DNA of 64,000 nucleotides from Paenibacillus sp. PCH8 (GCF_002968835.1 NZ_PKQK01000001.1:1054001-1118000); one strand, 5' to 3'. Shown: positions 37,795-48,092, counted from the first letter of the stretch. Notes: generated from the sequence alone by a model not told the origin. Numbers and translations: made by a program.

Positions 37795-38733
37795 TTAGCC
37801 ATAACGCTCTGTGCGCACTTTATCAGCCAGCTCATCAATTTTGCGAAGCCGATGATTCACTCCCGACTTGCTGACTGTACCTTTAAGAAGTTCGCCCACT
37901 TCCTTCAAGTTGATATCCGGATGAGCAAGTCTGACCTCCGCTACTTCGCGAAGCTTTTCGGGCAACGATTCCAGACCCACTTCCTTTTGCAACAATCGGA
38001 TATTATCAATTTGCCTTACCGCCGCTCCGATCGTTTTATTCAGGTTGGCAGTCTCACAATTGACAATCCGGTTAACGGAGTTACGCATGTCTCGCATAAT
38101 CCGTACATCTTCAAACTTGAACAAGGCTTGATGAGCACCAATGATGCTAAGCAGCTCAATGATTTTCTCGCCTTCCTTGATGTATAGGATGAATCCTTTT
38201 TTCCGTTCTATACACCGTGCATTGAGATGAAATTCATTGGCCAGATCAACTAGCGCCTGACAGTGCTCCTCATACATGGACGCAATCTCCAAATGGTACG
38301 AAGAACCTTCCGGATTATTAACCGATCCACCTGCCAGAAATGCACCGCGAAGATAGGCCCGTTTACAACAGTTCTGCTGAAACAACTCCGCATGAATCCC
38401 TGGTGTAAACAGAAAGCCCTCCGATACAATATGAAGAGTTTTGAGAATCACTTGTACCATGGTTGGAATACGAACAATATATACATTGTTCTTTTTCAGC
38501 CGCATTTTTTTGCGGACCAGTAATTCCGTATGAACTTGAAAATGCTTTTTAAGCAGAGAGTATGCCCGTCTTGCAATCGCGGCATTCTCCGTCGAAATAT
38601 CCAAGATAACTTTTTTATTCGATAACTGCACCGCACCAAGCATACGGATGAGGGCTGAAAGTTCCGCCTTTTCGCAGCACGGTTCGCTCTCGATCATCGT
38701 TAATTCTTTTTTGGTCTGTGCTGCAAACGACAT
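37795..38733 (-). CDS. whiA: Sporulation/cell-division regulator WhiA
   Basis: DNA-binding protein of 312 residues, related to homing endonucleases without cutting activity; in Firmicutes it influences division and chromosome segregation. The N-terminal [16 protein letters not shown], the LAGLIDADG-like core ([14 protein letters not shown]) and the C-terminal HTH (ADIN-like [31 protein letters not shown]) are as expected. It starts 6 bp after yvcK and belongs to the same transcript. Confidence 0.95.
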   Translation of the reverse strand: MSFAAQTKKELTMIESEPCCEKAELSALIRMLGAVQLSNKKVILDISTENAAIARRAYSLLKKHFQVHTELLVRKKMRLKKNNVYIVRIPTMVQVILKTLHIVSEGFLFTPGIHAELFQQNCCKRAYLRGAFLAGGSVNNPEGSSYHLEIASMYEEHCQALVDLANEFHLNARCIERKKGFILYIKEGEKIIELLSIIGAHQALFKFEDVRIMRDMRNSVNRIVNCETANLNKTIGAAVRQIDNIRLLQKEVGLESLPEKLREVAEVRLAHPDINLKEVGELLKGTVSKSGVNHRLRKIDELADKVRTERYG

Positions 38734-38739
38734 GGGACT

Positions 38740-39726
38740 TCACCTCTTCCGTAACATCCAATTTTGCACCAGTTGATAGATGTGATGACTTAGCTTGTCG
38801 GCATCATGACGCAGATAGGTTTTGAACAGAACAAGAGTATCCGCAACCACCTGATAACCGGCACTTTCGAGTACATTCATATCCAGCACAACTGGTTTTG
38901 CGCCTTTTTCTGCATATTTGTTCTGCACTTGCAGCGGAATATCTCCATTATTTACGATAACATAGTCGAAGAGCTGATGACCTATATGCTCATGTACAGC
39001 CTTAAGGTGGTCACTTACCGTATAGTTATCTGTTTCTCCAGGCTGTGTCATGACATTACATATAAACATCTTCACTGCATCTGCTTCAACCACGGCCTCA
39101 GCCAGCTTTGGCACGAGCAGATTCGGAAGAATACTGGTGTAGAGACTGCCTGGTCCGATCAGAATCGCATCAGCCTGACGAATGGCCTCTACTGCCTCTG
39201 GCAACGGCTCCACGTGGTCCGGTTCAAGAAAAACACGTTTAATGCGTCCGCCTGCCTCAGGGATTTTGGACTCGCCCGTAATAATTGTTCCATCTTCCAT
39301 CTCAGCATGCAACACAACGGCCTGCCCGGCTGCTGGTAATACCTCACCTCGAACGGCAAACACGCGGCTAAGTTCCCGCACTGCGGTCACGAAGTCGCCC
39401 GAAATATCCGTCATTGCAGCCAAAATCAAATTACCCAAGCTGTGGCCTGCAAGCCCCGCGCCTGTATTGAAACGATACTTCAACATATCTGAAAGCAATG
39501 GTTCTACATCGGCCAGCGCCGTAAGCACGTTGCGAATGTCACCCGGAGGCGGCATTTGTAGCTCATTACGCAGAATACCTGAACTTCCACCGTCATCTGC
39601 AACCGTGACGATGGCCGTAATATCCAACGGCTTTTCTTTCAGACCGCGCAACATCACGGACAATCCGGTTCCGCCACCCATTACAACTATTCTCGGACGT
39701 TCTCTTCGTGGTCCGGCCTCTTTCAT
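38740..39726 (-). CDS. yvcK: YvcK/GlmR family UDP-sugar-binding regulator
   Basis: Cytoplasmic protein of 328 residues with the CofD-like Rossmann fold. In B. subtilis it binds UDP-GlcNAc and stimulates GlmS, linking carbon metabolism to cell-wall precursor supply. The signature VVMGGGTGLSVMLRGLK, VTVADDGGSSG and the SPGSLYTS-like IGPGSLYTSILPNLL are present. It lies 13 bp after rapZ and 6 bp before whiA, the conserved order of this cluster. Confidence 0.94.
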   Translation of the reverse strand: MKEAGPRRERPRIVVMGGGTGLSVMLRGLKEKPLDITAIVTVADDGGSSGILRNELQMPPPGDIRNVLTALADVEPLLSDMLKYRFNTGAGLAGHSLGNLILAAMTDISGDFVTAVRELSRVFAVRGEVLPAAGQAVVLHAEMEDGTIITGESKIPEAGGRIKRVFLEPDHVEPLPEAVEAIRQADAILIGPGSLYTSILPNLLVPKLAEAVVEADAVKMFICNVMTQPGETDNYTVSDHLKAVHEHIGHQLFDYVIVNNGDIPLQVQNKYAEKGAKPVVLDMNVLESAGYQVVADTLVLFKTYLRHDADKLSHHIYQLVQNWMLRKR

Positions 39727-39739
39727 CCCTTCACCCTCT

Positions 39740-40642
39740 TCAATGACGGTCCCGGTCAGCGTCGCGATGGCTCACGGTGACCGCTTCAGTCTCGCTGCTT
39801 CCCAACATCTTGCCCAAATATTCCGATATTGCTACCGAGCGATGTTTGCCTCCCGTACAGCCTATTCCAATAATAACCTGGCTTTTGCCTTCCTTCCGAT
39901 ATTGCGGAATCAGGAAATGCAGCATATCCAGTAGCTTTGTCAGAAACGCCTGTGTCTCAGGCCATTTCATAACATATTCATATACATCACTATTCTGTCC
40001 CGTATTCGGTCGCAAATGATCAATATAATGTGGATTTGGTAAAAAACGAACATCAAACACCAGATCAGCATCAATGGGAATACCATACTTGAATCCGAAC
40101 GACGTAATATTCACCGACAGCATCTGGCTTTCCAAATGTGAAAACCGGGAGATAATGCGTTCCTTCAATTGAGCAGGTTTCATCGTACTTGTATTCAGGA
40201 CCTGAGTAGCAGAGTTTTTGAGTTCCTCCAGCATCTTGCGTTCCAGTCGGATGCCATCCAGCGGCATACCCTCAGGAGCCAGTGGATGTCTGCGCCTGCT
40301 CTCTTTGTAACGCTGAACAAGTACAGAATCTGTAGCGTCCAGAAATAAAATCTCGCAATGAGTAGTATAATGATGATTTCTAATATAATTCAATGACTCC
40401 GACAGAGCCGTAAAGAATTCACGCCCGCGCAGATCGATAACAAGTGCAACCTTGCCAATCTTGCCGTTTGACTGTTCAATCAGTTCCGCAAATTTAGGAA
40501 TCAATACCGGTGGCAGATTATCTACACAGAAGAAACCCAGATCCTCCAGGCTCTGTACTGCAATAGTTTTACCTGCTCCGGACATGCCCGTAATGATAAT
40601 GAGCGTGGCGCCTGTGCCTGGTGAGCCCTCACCTTCAAGCAT
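39740..40642 (-). CDS. rapZ: RNase adapter/nucleotide-binding protein RapZ (YvcJ)
   Basis: GTP/ATP-binding protein of 300 residues. Walker A is IITGMSGAGKTIAV and Walker B lies in KVALVIDLRGREF; the conserved C-terminal domain has IGIGCTGGKHRSVAISE. In Proteobacteria RapZ steers small-RNA decay and glmS expression; in Firmicutes (YvcJ) the role is less clear but also tied to cell-wall sugar metabolism. It lies 51 bp after glcK and 13 bp before yvcK. Confidence 0.94.
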   Translation of the reverse strand: MLEGEGSPGTGATLIIITGMSGAGKTIAVQSLEDLGFFCVDNLPPVLIPKFAELIEQSNGKIGKVALVIDLRGREFFTALSESLNYIRNHHYTTHCEILFLDATDSVLVQRYKESRRRHPLAPEGMPLDGIRLERKMLEELKNSATQVLNTSTMKPAQLKERIISRFSHLESQMLSVNITSFGFKYGIPIDADLVFDVRFLPNPHYIDHLRPNTGQNSDVYEYVMKWPETQAFLTKLLDMLHFLIPQYRKEGKSQVIIGIGCTGGKHRSVAISEYLGKMLGSSETEAVTVSHRDADRDRH

Positions 40643-40693
40643 AATTGTCCCCTCCTTATCATATTGCTGCCTTCATATATTGTTACGAGGTTA

Positions 40694-41644
40694 CTACGAA
40701 CGTAAGAGAAGTCCTGCTGCACCCACAATACCAGCATTATTGCCAAGTGTGGCTTCCAGAATCTGAACCCCTTCTTGCAATGGTTCCGGTGTCAATTTGG
40801 CAAACACGGTACGTATTTCATCAAACAGGAAATTGCCTGCTTTGGATACGCCACCACCAATGATGAACATCTCCGGGTTAATAACAGCAGCTACAGTAGC
40901 CATGGACTTGCCCAGGTAGTAAGCCGCGCGGTTGACAATTCGTAGCGCCACTTCATCGCCTGCTTTGGCAGCATCGAATACTTCCTTGGCTGCGATCTTG
41001 TCGACGAGTGCCAATGATGTATGATCACCGCGTTCTACTGCATCCTTCGCCATACGAATAATTCCCGTTGCGGACGACACCGTTTCAACACATCCCATTT
41101 TGCCACAGCCACACCTGATGGCTTCCAGATCCGGTACAACACTGATATGTCCTAGCTCTCCAGCCATACCGGAGAATCCCTGATAGATGTTACCATTCAG
41201 GATCAAGCCTCCACCAACGCCTGTACCGAGCGTATAGCATACGCAATTGTCTACGCCCTTGCCGGCACCAGCCCACACTTCACCCAGTGCAGCCACGTTC
41301 GCATCGTTATCTATTTTGATTGGCTTGCTCAGACGTTCTTCCAGAATCGAACGAATGGCTACATTCCGAAATCCGATGTTAGGGGCATGAACGATAATTC
41401 CCTCGCGTACATTCGTGAACCCGGCCACTCCAGCGCCTACACCCTCAAGCTGTTCCCAACTATAAGGCGATTCGGCTACGATATGTCGGACATACTTCTC
41501 GATGTTGGCGATGACGGTCTCAACGCCTTTATCCACTTCAGTCGGTCCTTCATACGTATGCATTAGCTGACCTTGTTCATCGCATATACCGACCTTAATT
41601 GCTGTTCCGCCGAGATCGACCCCAACGTAGATTTTCTCAGACAT
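40694..41644 (-). CDS. glcK: ROK-family glucokinase
   Basis: Phosphorylates glucose with ATP. The 316 residues have the ROK features: phosphate loop VGVDLGGTAIKVG, catalytic Asp in IDNDANVAALGE, a Glu/His pair in GELGHISV, and the zinc-binding CGCGKMGCVE. The start is the ATG at 41644 after AAGGTGGC; an in-frame TTG 12 bp upstream is less likely. It heads the rapZ-yvcK-whiA-crh cluster in place of the Nudix gene yvcI found in B. subtilis. Confidence 0.92.
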   Translation of the reverse strand: MSEKIYVGVDLGGTAIKVGICDEQGQLMHTYEGPTEVDKGVETVIANIEKYVRHIVAESPYSWEQLEGVGAGVAGFTNVREGIIVHAPNIGFRNVAIRSILEERLSKPIKIDNDANVAALGEVWAGAGKGVDNCVCYTLGTGVGGGLILNGNIYQGFSGMAGELGHISVVPDLEAIRCGCGKMGCVETVSSATGIIRMAKDAVERGDHTSLALVDKIAAKEVFDAAKAGDEVALRIVNRAAYYLGKSMATVAAVINPEMFIIGGGVSKAGNFLFDEIRTVFAKLTPEPLQEGVQILEATLGNNAGIVGAAGLLLRS

Positions 41645-41771
41645 GCTGCAAGCCACCTTTATCTATCTCAAATAGTTTAAGTCCTACGTACCAACTATAA
41701 TTGAAGGATACGCCTGGGTCAAGACGAGAAGACCTCAGATACATCACGCTCCGCTGGGCTTGTGAACCATA

Positions 41772-41936
41772 TCACACACGATTTTTGAATACGTATACAA
41801 GCTTATGAAGCTTCATATATAAACGCAGGCTTTGTTCCTTCCTCCATTGCAGAGGCAGCCTCCATTCATGATATTGCATCTTCACTCGTTCCATTCGTAA
41901 AAGATAATCATCGTCACCTCGAAGTGGTGACCCCAT
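41772..41936 (-). CDS. Possible small basic protein, unknown
   Basis: A 54-residue frame (MGSPLRGDDDYLLRMERV, then WRLPLQWRKEQSLRLYMKL) with a GGGGTG box 7 bases before the ATG. The composition is protein-like and strongly basic, but no family is recognised. It lies between glcK and the AI-2E gene and could be the first gene of the glcK transcript. Confidence 0.4.
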   Translation of the reverse strand: MGSPLRGDDDYLLRMERVKMQYHEWRLPLQWRKEQSLRLYMKLHKLVYVFKNRV

Positions 41937-42004
41937 TTCACACACCCCGTCACCCCTGTCATTCTCATGCGGAGACTTCGATCGACGGTTTGGTGAACAC
42001 AAAA

Positions 42005-42028
42005 GCGCCTTCCACATAGGGAAGGCGC
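42005..42028 (-). terminator. Terminator of the AI-2E family gene
   Basis: Nine-bp stem GCGCCTTCC/GGAAGGCGC with a 6-base loop and TTTTGTG on the minus strand. Confidence 0.85.
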
Positions 42029-42090
42029 CCTTACTTTTTCGAAATATCTGAAGTTATTCAACTTGATTGAACTCGGTCGATCTTCTTACG

Positions 42091-43140
42091 TTATAACTTT
42101 GATTCCACACGTACCGGCTCTTCTGTCTTCTCCATCTTGTTCACATCCAGAATATCGAGCAGGAAGACGAAGATCGGAATACCAATGATCAGTCCCCAGA
42201 TCCCCAGAAAGTGTTGTGACAGAATAAGGACAATGAAGGTGTAGAACATCGGTAATTTGGTCTTGTGTGCCATCAGCTTTGGATTCAGGAAATACGTCTC
42301 CAAGGCATGAATGATAATAATCATGATGATCACAATAATGCTTAGTTTCAGACCGCCCATCTGATAACCGATTAGACAGAGTGGAACGAGTGAGATGATA
42401 ACTCCTGCAACTGGCACCAGACTAAGCAGGAACACCAGAATGGTCAGAGCGAACAAATACGGGAATCCCAGAATCCATAAGCCCAGAATCGTCAGTACGG
42501 TATTGAATACAGCGATCAGCAACTGCGCCTCAATAACTTTACCGAAAGAAGAAACGAACTTATCACCCAGATAAGCTACTTCATTGTAGAACCAGCCGAT
42601 CTTACTTGTTTTGAACTTGGATGTGAATTTGGATATCTCCTGCTTCTGTAATAAGAAGAACAGACTCAGAATGATAACCAACAGAATAAACTCCAGCCAC
42701 TTGCTCAAAGCGAATATATACTTCAATGCATCATTGGTATAATTTTTGATATCGAAGGATTGAAGGTAACCCGCAATCTTGGAAGCGAAATTATCACCGT
42801 CTGCACTGTCCAGAAATTTCATAATCTCGTTCGTCAACTGAACGACCTGATCCACAATTCGTGGTGAATATCTGGATATGCCAAGCACGATCACGGCAAT
42901 CACGATCATATAGAGCAGGATGACCACAACTTTATAATTGATCCGAAACAACCGATTCAAACCACCTGTAATGAAGTGCTGTAACCTGTTCATGACATAC
43001 GTCACCAGGAACAACAGCAGAATCATGTGCAGCATACTCCCCATACTGAACAAAATCAAACAGAATAAGAGCAGAATCAAAAACCGTCTCACTGTTGCAT
43101 TCTGTAACCAATCTTTTATCATTTCCCCCAAAATCTTCAC
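42091..43140 (-). CDS. AI-2E family transporter (PerM/YhhT-like membrane protein)
   Basis: Polytopic membrane protein of 349 residues with about eight hydrophobic helices (FLILLLFCLILFSMGSMLHM, VVILLYMIVIAVIVLGI, FILLVIILSLFFLLQ, then IVIIMIIIIHALETYFLNPKLM). The last motif and GIPIFVFLLDIL are typical of the AI-2E transporter/PerM family, whose substrates are mostly unknown; sodium/proton antiport is shown for some. It is monocistronic, between the trxB terminator and its own terminator. Confidence 0.9.
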   Translation of the reverse strand: MKILGEMIKDWLQNATVRRFLILLLFCLILFSMGSMLHMILLLFLVTYVMNRLQHFITGGLNRLFRINYKVVVILLYMIVIAVIVLGISRYSPRIVDQVVQLTNEIMKFLDSADGDNFASKIAGYLQSFDIKNYTNDALKYIFALSKWLEFILLVIILSLFFLLQKQEISKFTSKFKTSKIGWFYNEVAYLGDKFVSSFGKVIEAQLLIAVFNTVLTILGLWILGFPYLFALTILVFLLSLVPVAGVIISLVPLCLIGYQMGGLKLSIIVIIMIIIIHALETYFLNPKLMAHKTKLPMFYTFIVLILSQHFLGIWGLIIGIPIFVFLLDILDVNKMEKTEEPVRVESKL

Positions 43141-43198
43141 CTCACAGCTAATATGCCCCTTATGTATACGAACTCATGCCCATTTCAGTTTCAAAAAA

Positions 43199-43220
43199 AG
43201 AGAAGCCTTCCGGCTTCTCT
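43199..43220 (-). terminator. Terminator of trxB
   Basis: Nine-bp perfect stem AGAGAAGCC/GGCTTCTCT with a T-run on the minus strand, 65 bp past trxB. Confidence 0.9.
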
Positions 43221-43284
43221 CACTTCATGAGACTTCCCGTTGTCTCTTATCTTTAACTTATGCCCAATCACGCTCTTGTGATGC

Positions 43285-44244
43285 TTACTTATCCAACGTT
43301 TCGCTCCAGTCATGCACAATGCTTCCTTCAAGAAACTTCTCGCAGTCCATCGCTGCCATACATCCTGACCCAGCAGCCGTAATGGCCTGACGATACTTTG
43401 TATCCTGAACATCACCGCAGGCAAATACACCCGGAATATTCGTTTCCGTTGTCCCTGGTGTAACCACAACATAACCATGTTCGTCCAGATTAATTGCATT
43501 AACGAGGAACCCCGTGTTCGGTGTGTGACCAATGGCAACAAATACGCCATCCGCCTCAAGCAACTCTTCCTGACCCGTCTCGTTGTTGCGTACCTTGAGT
43601 CCTTTGACGCCCATCGCGTCAGGCACGACCTCAAGTGGCGTACGGTTCAGAGCCCATTTTACCTTCACATTGCCGCGAGCCCGATCCTGCATAATTTTGG
43701 ATGCACGCAGTTCGTCCCGACGGTGAACCAAAGTAACATCCGTTGCAAAACGGGTCAAGAAGCTCGCTTCCTCCATTGCAGAGTCACCGCCGCCCACGAC
43801 CACAATTTTTTTGCCACGGAAGAAGAATCCGTCACACGTCGCACACGTGCTTACACCACGTCCCACATTCTCCTGCTCTCCAGGAATACCGAGATATCGA
43901 GCAGTGGCACCTGTGGAAATAATAATCGATTCAGCTTCCATTTCACCAATTCCACCAACTTTGACCTTGAAAGGCGGTTTGCTGAAATCGACCTCTTCCA
44001 CCCAGCCGTTTTTGAACTCGGCTCCAAAACGTTCAGCTTGCTTACGCATATTATCCATCAGTTCGGGACCCATGATACCTTGTGGGAAACCGGGGAAATT
44101 CTCAACTTCCGTTGTCGTCGTCAATTGACCACCCGGCTGAAGACCTTCAATGACCAGTGGGTTCAGATTAGCACGAGCCAAATATATCGCTGCTGTCAGA
44201 CCCGCAGGTCCAGTTCCGATCACAATCGTTCTGTATTTAGACAT
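43285..44244 (-). CDS. trxB: Thioredoxin reductase
   Basis: FAD enzyme that reduces thioredoxin with NADPH. The 319 residues contain the FAD site VIGTGPAGLTAAIYLARA, the redox-active CATC (VSTCATCDGFFFRG), the NADPH site VVGGGDSAMEEASFL and HRRDELRAS, and the C-terminal FAD motif GVFACGDVQD. The start is the ATG at 44244 after AAGGAGG. The upstream TPR gene and downstream crh cluster match the B. subtilis yvcD-trxB-yvcI neighbourhood. Confidence 0.95.
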   Translation of the reverse strand: MSKYRTIVIGTGPAGLTAAIYLARANLNPLVIEGLQPGGQLTTTTEVENFPGFPQGIMGPELMDNMRKQAERFGAEFKNGWVEEVDFSKPPFKVKVGGIGEMEAESIIISTGATARYLGIPGEQENVGRGVSTCATCDGFFFRGKKIVVVGGGDSAMEEASFLTRFATDVTLVHRRDELRASKIMQDRARGNVKVKWALNRTPLEVVPDAMGVKGLKVRNNETGQEELLEADGVFVAIGHTPNTGFLVNAINLDEHGYVVVTPGTTETNIPGVFACGDVQDTKYRQAITAAGSGCMAAMDCEKFLEGSIVHDWSETLDK

Positions 44245-44416
44245 ATAGATACAGCCTCCTTGATAAGGTGAGAGTGTGTTGTACTGGCAATTAACTTGCA
44301 AAGATGATATCCTACAGGCATTTTACGAGGCCCATTCGTTAAGTTTACCCGTTTTCCCGGTTATTGTATCCTTCACCCTATGATGACTTTCTGAAAAACG
44401 AGTGGAGGCGAACTTT

Positions 44417-46150
44417 CTATATAAGTGGTGAGTTGCTGTTACAAACCCGATGGATCTGTTTAGCATACTTGCTAACCGTTGATGCCGATATGCCATACCG
44501 CTCCGCTATACTTTGATAGGTAACTGGTCGATTGTGATTCTTGGCAGCCAAGTATTCCAGTCCTGCAGCCCAGCCTTCGATCTGCTTCGTACCAGGCACC
44601 TCGGGATGTACACGGGATACATAATAAGTCCAGAGCCGCTCCATCTCTTGCTGCAACTCAGCCTTTGCTTCAGACATCTGTAGCGCACGATCGACAACAG
44701 CCTGCCAATGGGAAACTGGTCGGTTTTCCGGTTGTTCTGATGGTGACTGAACCTTCCCAATGGACTTCAAGGTTACCGCAGTTAGGGGTCGAACCATCTC
44801 AGCATTCCGTTCCTCATGTTCAGCAGATTTCAGATCGTTCAACACAGCTTGTGCTGCCTCAAGTAGATCCTGTTCTTCTCCCGGTTCCTCAACAAAGGAT
44901 TGCAGAGCCTGCTGCACCTCATAATCACCAATCATGCCGAGAGCATGAATGACCTGCATCTTGGTTGAGCGATCACCGTGTCGTAATGCCCAGAAGAACG
45001 ATGAACGTATCAGTGGATCATTCTTCATCTCTTCAGGTATGCCATTACCATAGTTCTCCCACTGTCTGAACTGCTCGTCAAATGGCAGATGATAGTGATA
45101 ACTCAGCTTCTCCGGATCTTGCTCGCCTTGCCGTACAGCTTCAAGACTCGACAGATAGTACCGGGATACTTCCGAACCCGGATCAAGCTTGGCCACATAA
45201 TGCCATAGACGCTCGGCAGCATCGTAACGCTCCGTATTATAAGCCGCCACTGCTGCATAATGGGCAAGTGCCGGATCAGCAGCCGTCTCTTCATCCTTGA
45301 GCAAACGACGGAAATGACTATAGGCTATATCATGTTGACCCAAAATTCCCATCGTGGTAGCCAGTTTGTAGACCTGTTCGTGCTGGAATGGCACGATCAC
45401 ACGCAATTTTTTGATCAATAGCAGTACTTGATCAGCCCGATTCTCATTTTGATGGAAAATGGCAAGGTTGCAGAGTGCATGCAGATTACCCGGCTCCTGT
45501 TCGAGCACTTCATCAATGGTCTCCCTCGCTTTGGGGAACAGTCCCATATAATAATAGGCCAGTGCCAGATTATTACGGGCTGCCAGGTAATCCGGATAAT
45601 CCGATGACATACCTTCGAGAAGTTCAGCAGCCTGTGCAAATTTCCCTTCTTCCAACAGTTCTCTTGCCTGATCGTGCTCAACCACACCTTTGCGTGATTT
45701 GATTCGATTCAGTTTGGCTGGACGATCAAGCTCATAATATAGAAGCTCCATCATCTCTTCAGCTTCTGTCATGAACTGACCCTGGGTATCTTCCTCCAGA
45801 TAGGAAACAAGTGCTTGCTCGGCTTCCTCAAACCGATCCATATTTGCATAATTGTTCGCCATATAGAAATAACATTCCGTCATTGACGGATCTACCACTT
45901 CCAGCACATTGGCCAGAATGGTATTGGAGGCTTCGTAATCCCCCTTTTCCGATAATATACCCGCCATATTACAATGATTTACCGGATTTTCCGGTTCGTA
46001 TTCAACAGCTTTGCGAAAATATTTTAATGCCTTGTCGACATGATTACGGTCCAGCGAGCGGACAGCTCTTTCAAAGAAGAAAGAAGCATCCAAATGAATC
46101 GGTATAATATTGGCAAGGTGTCCCTCAGCCCGCACTAGCTTGCCCTTCAT
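44417..46150 (-). CDS. TPR-repeat protein with C-terminal HTH (YvcD-like)
   Basis: Cytoplasmic protein of about 577 residues, mostly tetratricopeptide repeats (ALKYFRKAVEYEPENPVNHCNMA, FPKARETIDEVLEQEPGNLHAL and others) that mediate protein contacts. The last 45 residues (NRPVTYQSIAERYGISASTVSKYAKQI) form a helix-turn-helix, so it may act in transcription. The start is uncertain: MKGKLVRAEG at 46150 follows AGGAGGTGCC, while MNESKEEVPW at 46183 is an alternative. It lies upstream of trxB as does yvcD in B. subtilis. Confidence 0.82.
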   Translation of the reverse strand: MKGKLVRAEGHLANIIPIHLDASFFFERAVRSLDRNHVDKALKYFRKAVEYEPENPVNHCNMAGILSEKGDYEASNTILANVLEVVDPSMTECYFYMANNYANMDRFEEAEQALVSYLEEDTQGQFMTEAEEMMELLYYELDRPAKLNRIKSRKGVVEHDQARELLEEGKFAQAAELLEGMSSDYPDYLAARNNLALAYYYMGLFPKARETIDEVLEQEPGNLHALCNLAIFHQNENRADQVLLLIKKLRVIVPFQHEQVYKLATTMGILGQHDIAYSHFRRLLKDEETAADPALAHYAAVAAYNTERYDAAERLWHYVAKLDPGSEVSRYYLSSLEAVRQGEQDPEKLSYHYHLPFDEQFRQWENYGNGIPEEMKNDPLIRSSFFWALRHGDRSTKMQVIHALGMIGDYEVQQALQSFVEEPGEEQDLLEAAQAVLNDLKSAEHEERNAEMVRPLTAVTLKSIGKVQSPSEQPENRPVSHWQAVVDRALQMSEAKAELQQEMERLWTYYVSRVHPEVPGTKQIEGWAAGLEYLAAKNHNRPVTYQSIAERYGISASTVSKYAKQIHRVCNSNSPLI

Positions 46151-46263
46151 CTCCCAAGGCACCTCCTCTTTGCTTTCATTCATACTCTCCAGTATACCAC
46201 ATCTTGTGGTCTGCTTCTCAATATGTAGTTTCATGTCGTTTATGAAAAAAATGCAAAAAAATA

Positions 46264-46301
46264 AAGATGACATCTCATTCACTGAATGAAATGTCATCTT
46301 T
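46264..46301 (-). terminator. Terminator of second carbohydrate operon
   Basis: Stem AAAGATGACAT/ATGTCATCTTT continued by CATTC/GAATG, with TTTATTTTTTT on the minus strand, 43 bp after the 582-residue enzyme gene. Confidence 0.85.
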
Positions 46302-46343
46302 TGGACTTTGTGGACTCTTCCTATTAAACCATATTTACGATTA

Positions 46344-48092
46344 TTATTTCTTGGCAAGCGATGGCGATAGGGAAATTTGAATCGTTTTATCAAAAGGCGT
46401 CATAAAGTTGACCAGTACAACCTTGCACTTTTCAGGCAAATTAGCCTCCCGCACCGTTGCTGCAAGGTGTCCCAGCTCACCCCCGGTGATCTCCAGCCAG
46501 TCTTCACCGCAGGCATAGCGTAATGTACCGCTTTTCCACAAGATGTGACCATCACTCGTTTCAATCGCATCCTCACAGGTAAGCTCACCTTCACTTCCGA
46601 ATACAAAGGACAACTGCATCATCATGTCCTCCGGTTCCTTCCCTGTGAGATGCATCGTCCAGCCAGTTTCCGTTTGCAGAACTTCTGCCCCTACACGGAA
46701 TATCTGCTCATGAGTAAGTTGACGGCTCTGATGGGGTAACAAGTACCACGGGCTTATAGCTGATGCAGCCGATTCCGGCAGAAGTTCCGTAGGGATTGGG
46801 CCGTAGTACCCTTTCTTCTGTTCACCTGTCAGCTGATATCCTTCGGGCAGCTTGGTCATTTGTTGCATGGGTATATACCCTGGATTGAAATAAGAAGCCA
46901 GTTGCACAGCAAGCAGGCGCACCTTACCATGTCGGAGTGCGAAGAAAGGTGGCACCTCTGTCATCACAGTTACGCTTGTCTCACCCTTACGGATTCGGGC
47001 CACAGGAGCACCAAAGTCCGTATGCATCCGACTGTGGGTGATTCGTCCATGATGTCCTGCCGACTCCATCTGCCCCAGATATTCATCGCGTACAAAGTGT
47101 TCATTCAGCATGATCTCGTAATTTTCCGGGAGCGCATCCTTCGTACCACTGGTCTGTTGAAGGTCAGGTTCCAGCAACAATCTAACGAGAGCGTTGACCG
47201 AGCATACGCCCGGGTCCGTTAATGTACTGTCTGCCCATGTGGCCATGCCCGCAAAAATGGAGTCTCCATCTATTTTCGCCAAGATGGCATAGGGTAGGTA
47301 ATACGACGACAAGTCATGGATGCTACCCAGATCCTGCCGACCTGAATAATCCGTCACAATCTCACCCGTGGGATGCACCAGATACACCATCATGCGAAGA
47401 TTTAGACGCACCGGCTCCAGCAATTCTGGACGATGGAGCAGACGTGCCGCATGAATGAGCATGATGTCACTCACCGCATTATAGATTCCGTTGCTTCGCT
47501 CGGTCCACTCCCCATCGGGTGTAATGTCCATGCCTTCCGCCAGCCACTGCTCTGCGCGCTGCACAGCTTCCTCCACACCAAAAATGTCATGCAAGAAACC
47601 GAGCGCCGCGCATAGCACCCAGCGATGATTCGGCGTATGACAACCGCCCGTAAGCATGGTTGGAATAGTTCGCTCCAGGAACAATCTCATATTGTTCAGT
47701 ACAGGTTGCAGAGGCTCCCATTCCTGCTGCATTAAGAGTTGATACAACTGTGAATACCCGACAACGACAAAAGCAGTGTCCGGTGGGGAATGATAATTGG
47801 TCCAGCCGGGCGATATTGAACCGTCCTCATGCTGCTGGCGAAGCACATATTCCGTAGCTAACAGCAGTCGGTTTAACAACGCCTCATCCCGGTAATAGAT
47901 GGAGTCGGGATTGGAGATAGCTGCACCCCAGTAACACATATCCGTAGGCGTTCCTGTTGTGTGGTTAACCCATGCAACACCTGTAAAGGGATCAATTGTT
48001 CCTCCATAGTAACGGCTTTCCGGATCAAGCATCTGCCGGGATATGCCTCTTTCCACTGCTCTGTCATTGCTATCCACCAGTTGTTTGTACAT
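46344..48092 (-). CDS. Putative polysaccharide-active (alpha/alpha-barrel) enzyme, family not recognised
   Basis: A 582-residue cytoplasmic protein without signal peptide. The N-terminal two thirds are helical with motifs like TPTDMCYWGAAISNPDS, EDGSISPGWTNYHSPPDTAF and MLTGGCHTPNHRWVLCAALG, reminiscent of (alpha/alpha)-toroid lyases or hydrolases such as heparinase II/III-like proteins; the C-terminal third is beta-rich. The start at 48092 is set by GGGAGGAG; the longer frame to 48191 has no such box. It is the last gene of the operon, after an isomerase/epimerase and two permeases, so it probably breaks down the imported oligosaccharide. The exact reaction is unknown. Confidence 0.6.
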   Translation of the reverse strand: MYKQLVDSNDRAVERGISRQMLDPESRYYGGTIDPFTGVAWVNHTTGTPTDMCYWGAAISNPDSIYYRDEALLNRLLLATEYVLRQQHEDGSISPGWTNYHSPPDTAFVVVGYSQLYQLLMQQEWEPLQPVLNNMRLFLERTIPTMLTGGCHTPNHRWVLCAALGFLHDIFGVEEAVQRAEQWLAEGMDITPDGEWTERSNGIYNAVSDIMLIHAARLLHRPELLEPVRLNLRMMVYLVHPTGEIVTDYSGRQDLGSIHDLSSYYLPYAILAKIDGDSIFAGMATWADSTLTDPGVCSVNALVRLLLEPDLQQTSGTKDALPENYEIMLNEHFVRDEYLGQMESAGHHGRITHSRMHTDFGAPVARIRKGETSVTVMTEVPPFFALRHGKVRLLAVQLASYFNPGYIPMQQMTKLPEGYQLTGEQKKGYYGPIPTELLPESAASAISPWYLLPHQSRQLTHEQIFRVGAEVLQTETGWTMHLTGKEPEDMMMQLSFVFGSEGELTCEDAIETSDGHILWKSGTLRYACGEDWLEITGGELGHLAATVREANLPEKCKVVLVNFMTPFDKTIQISLSPSLAKK

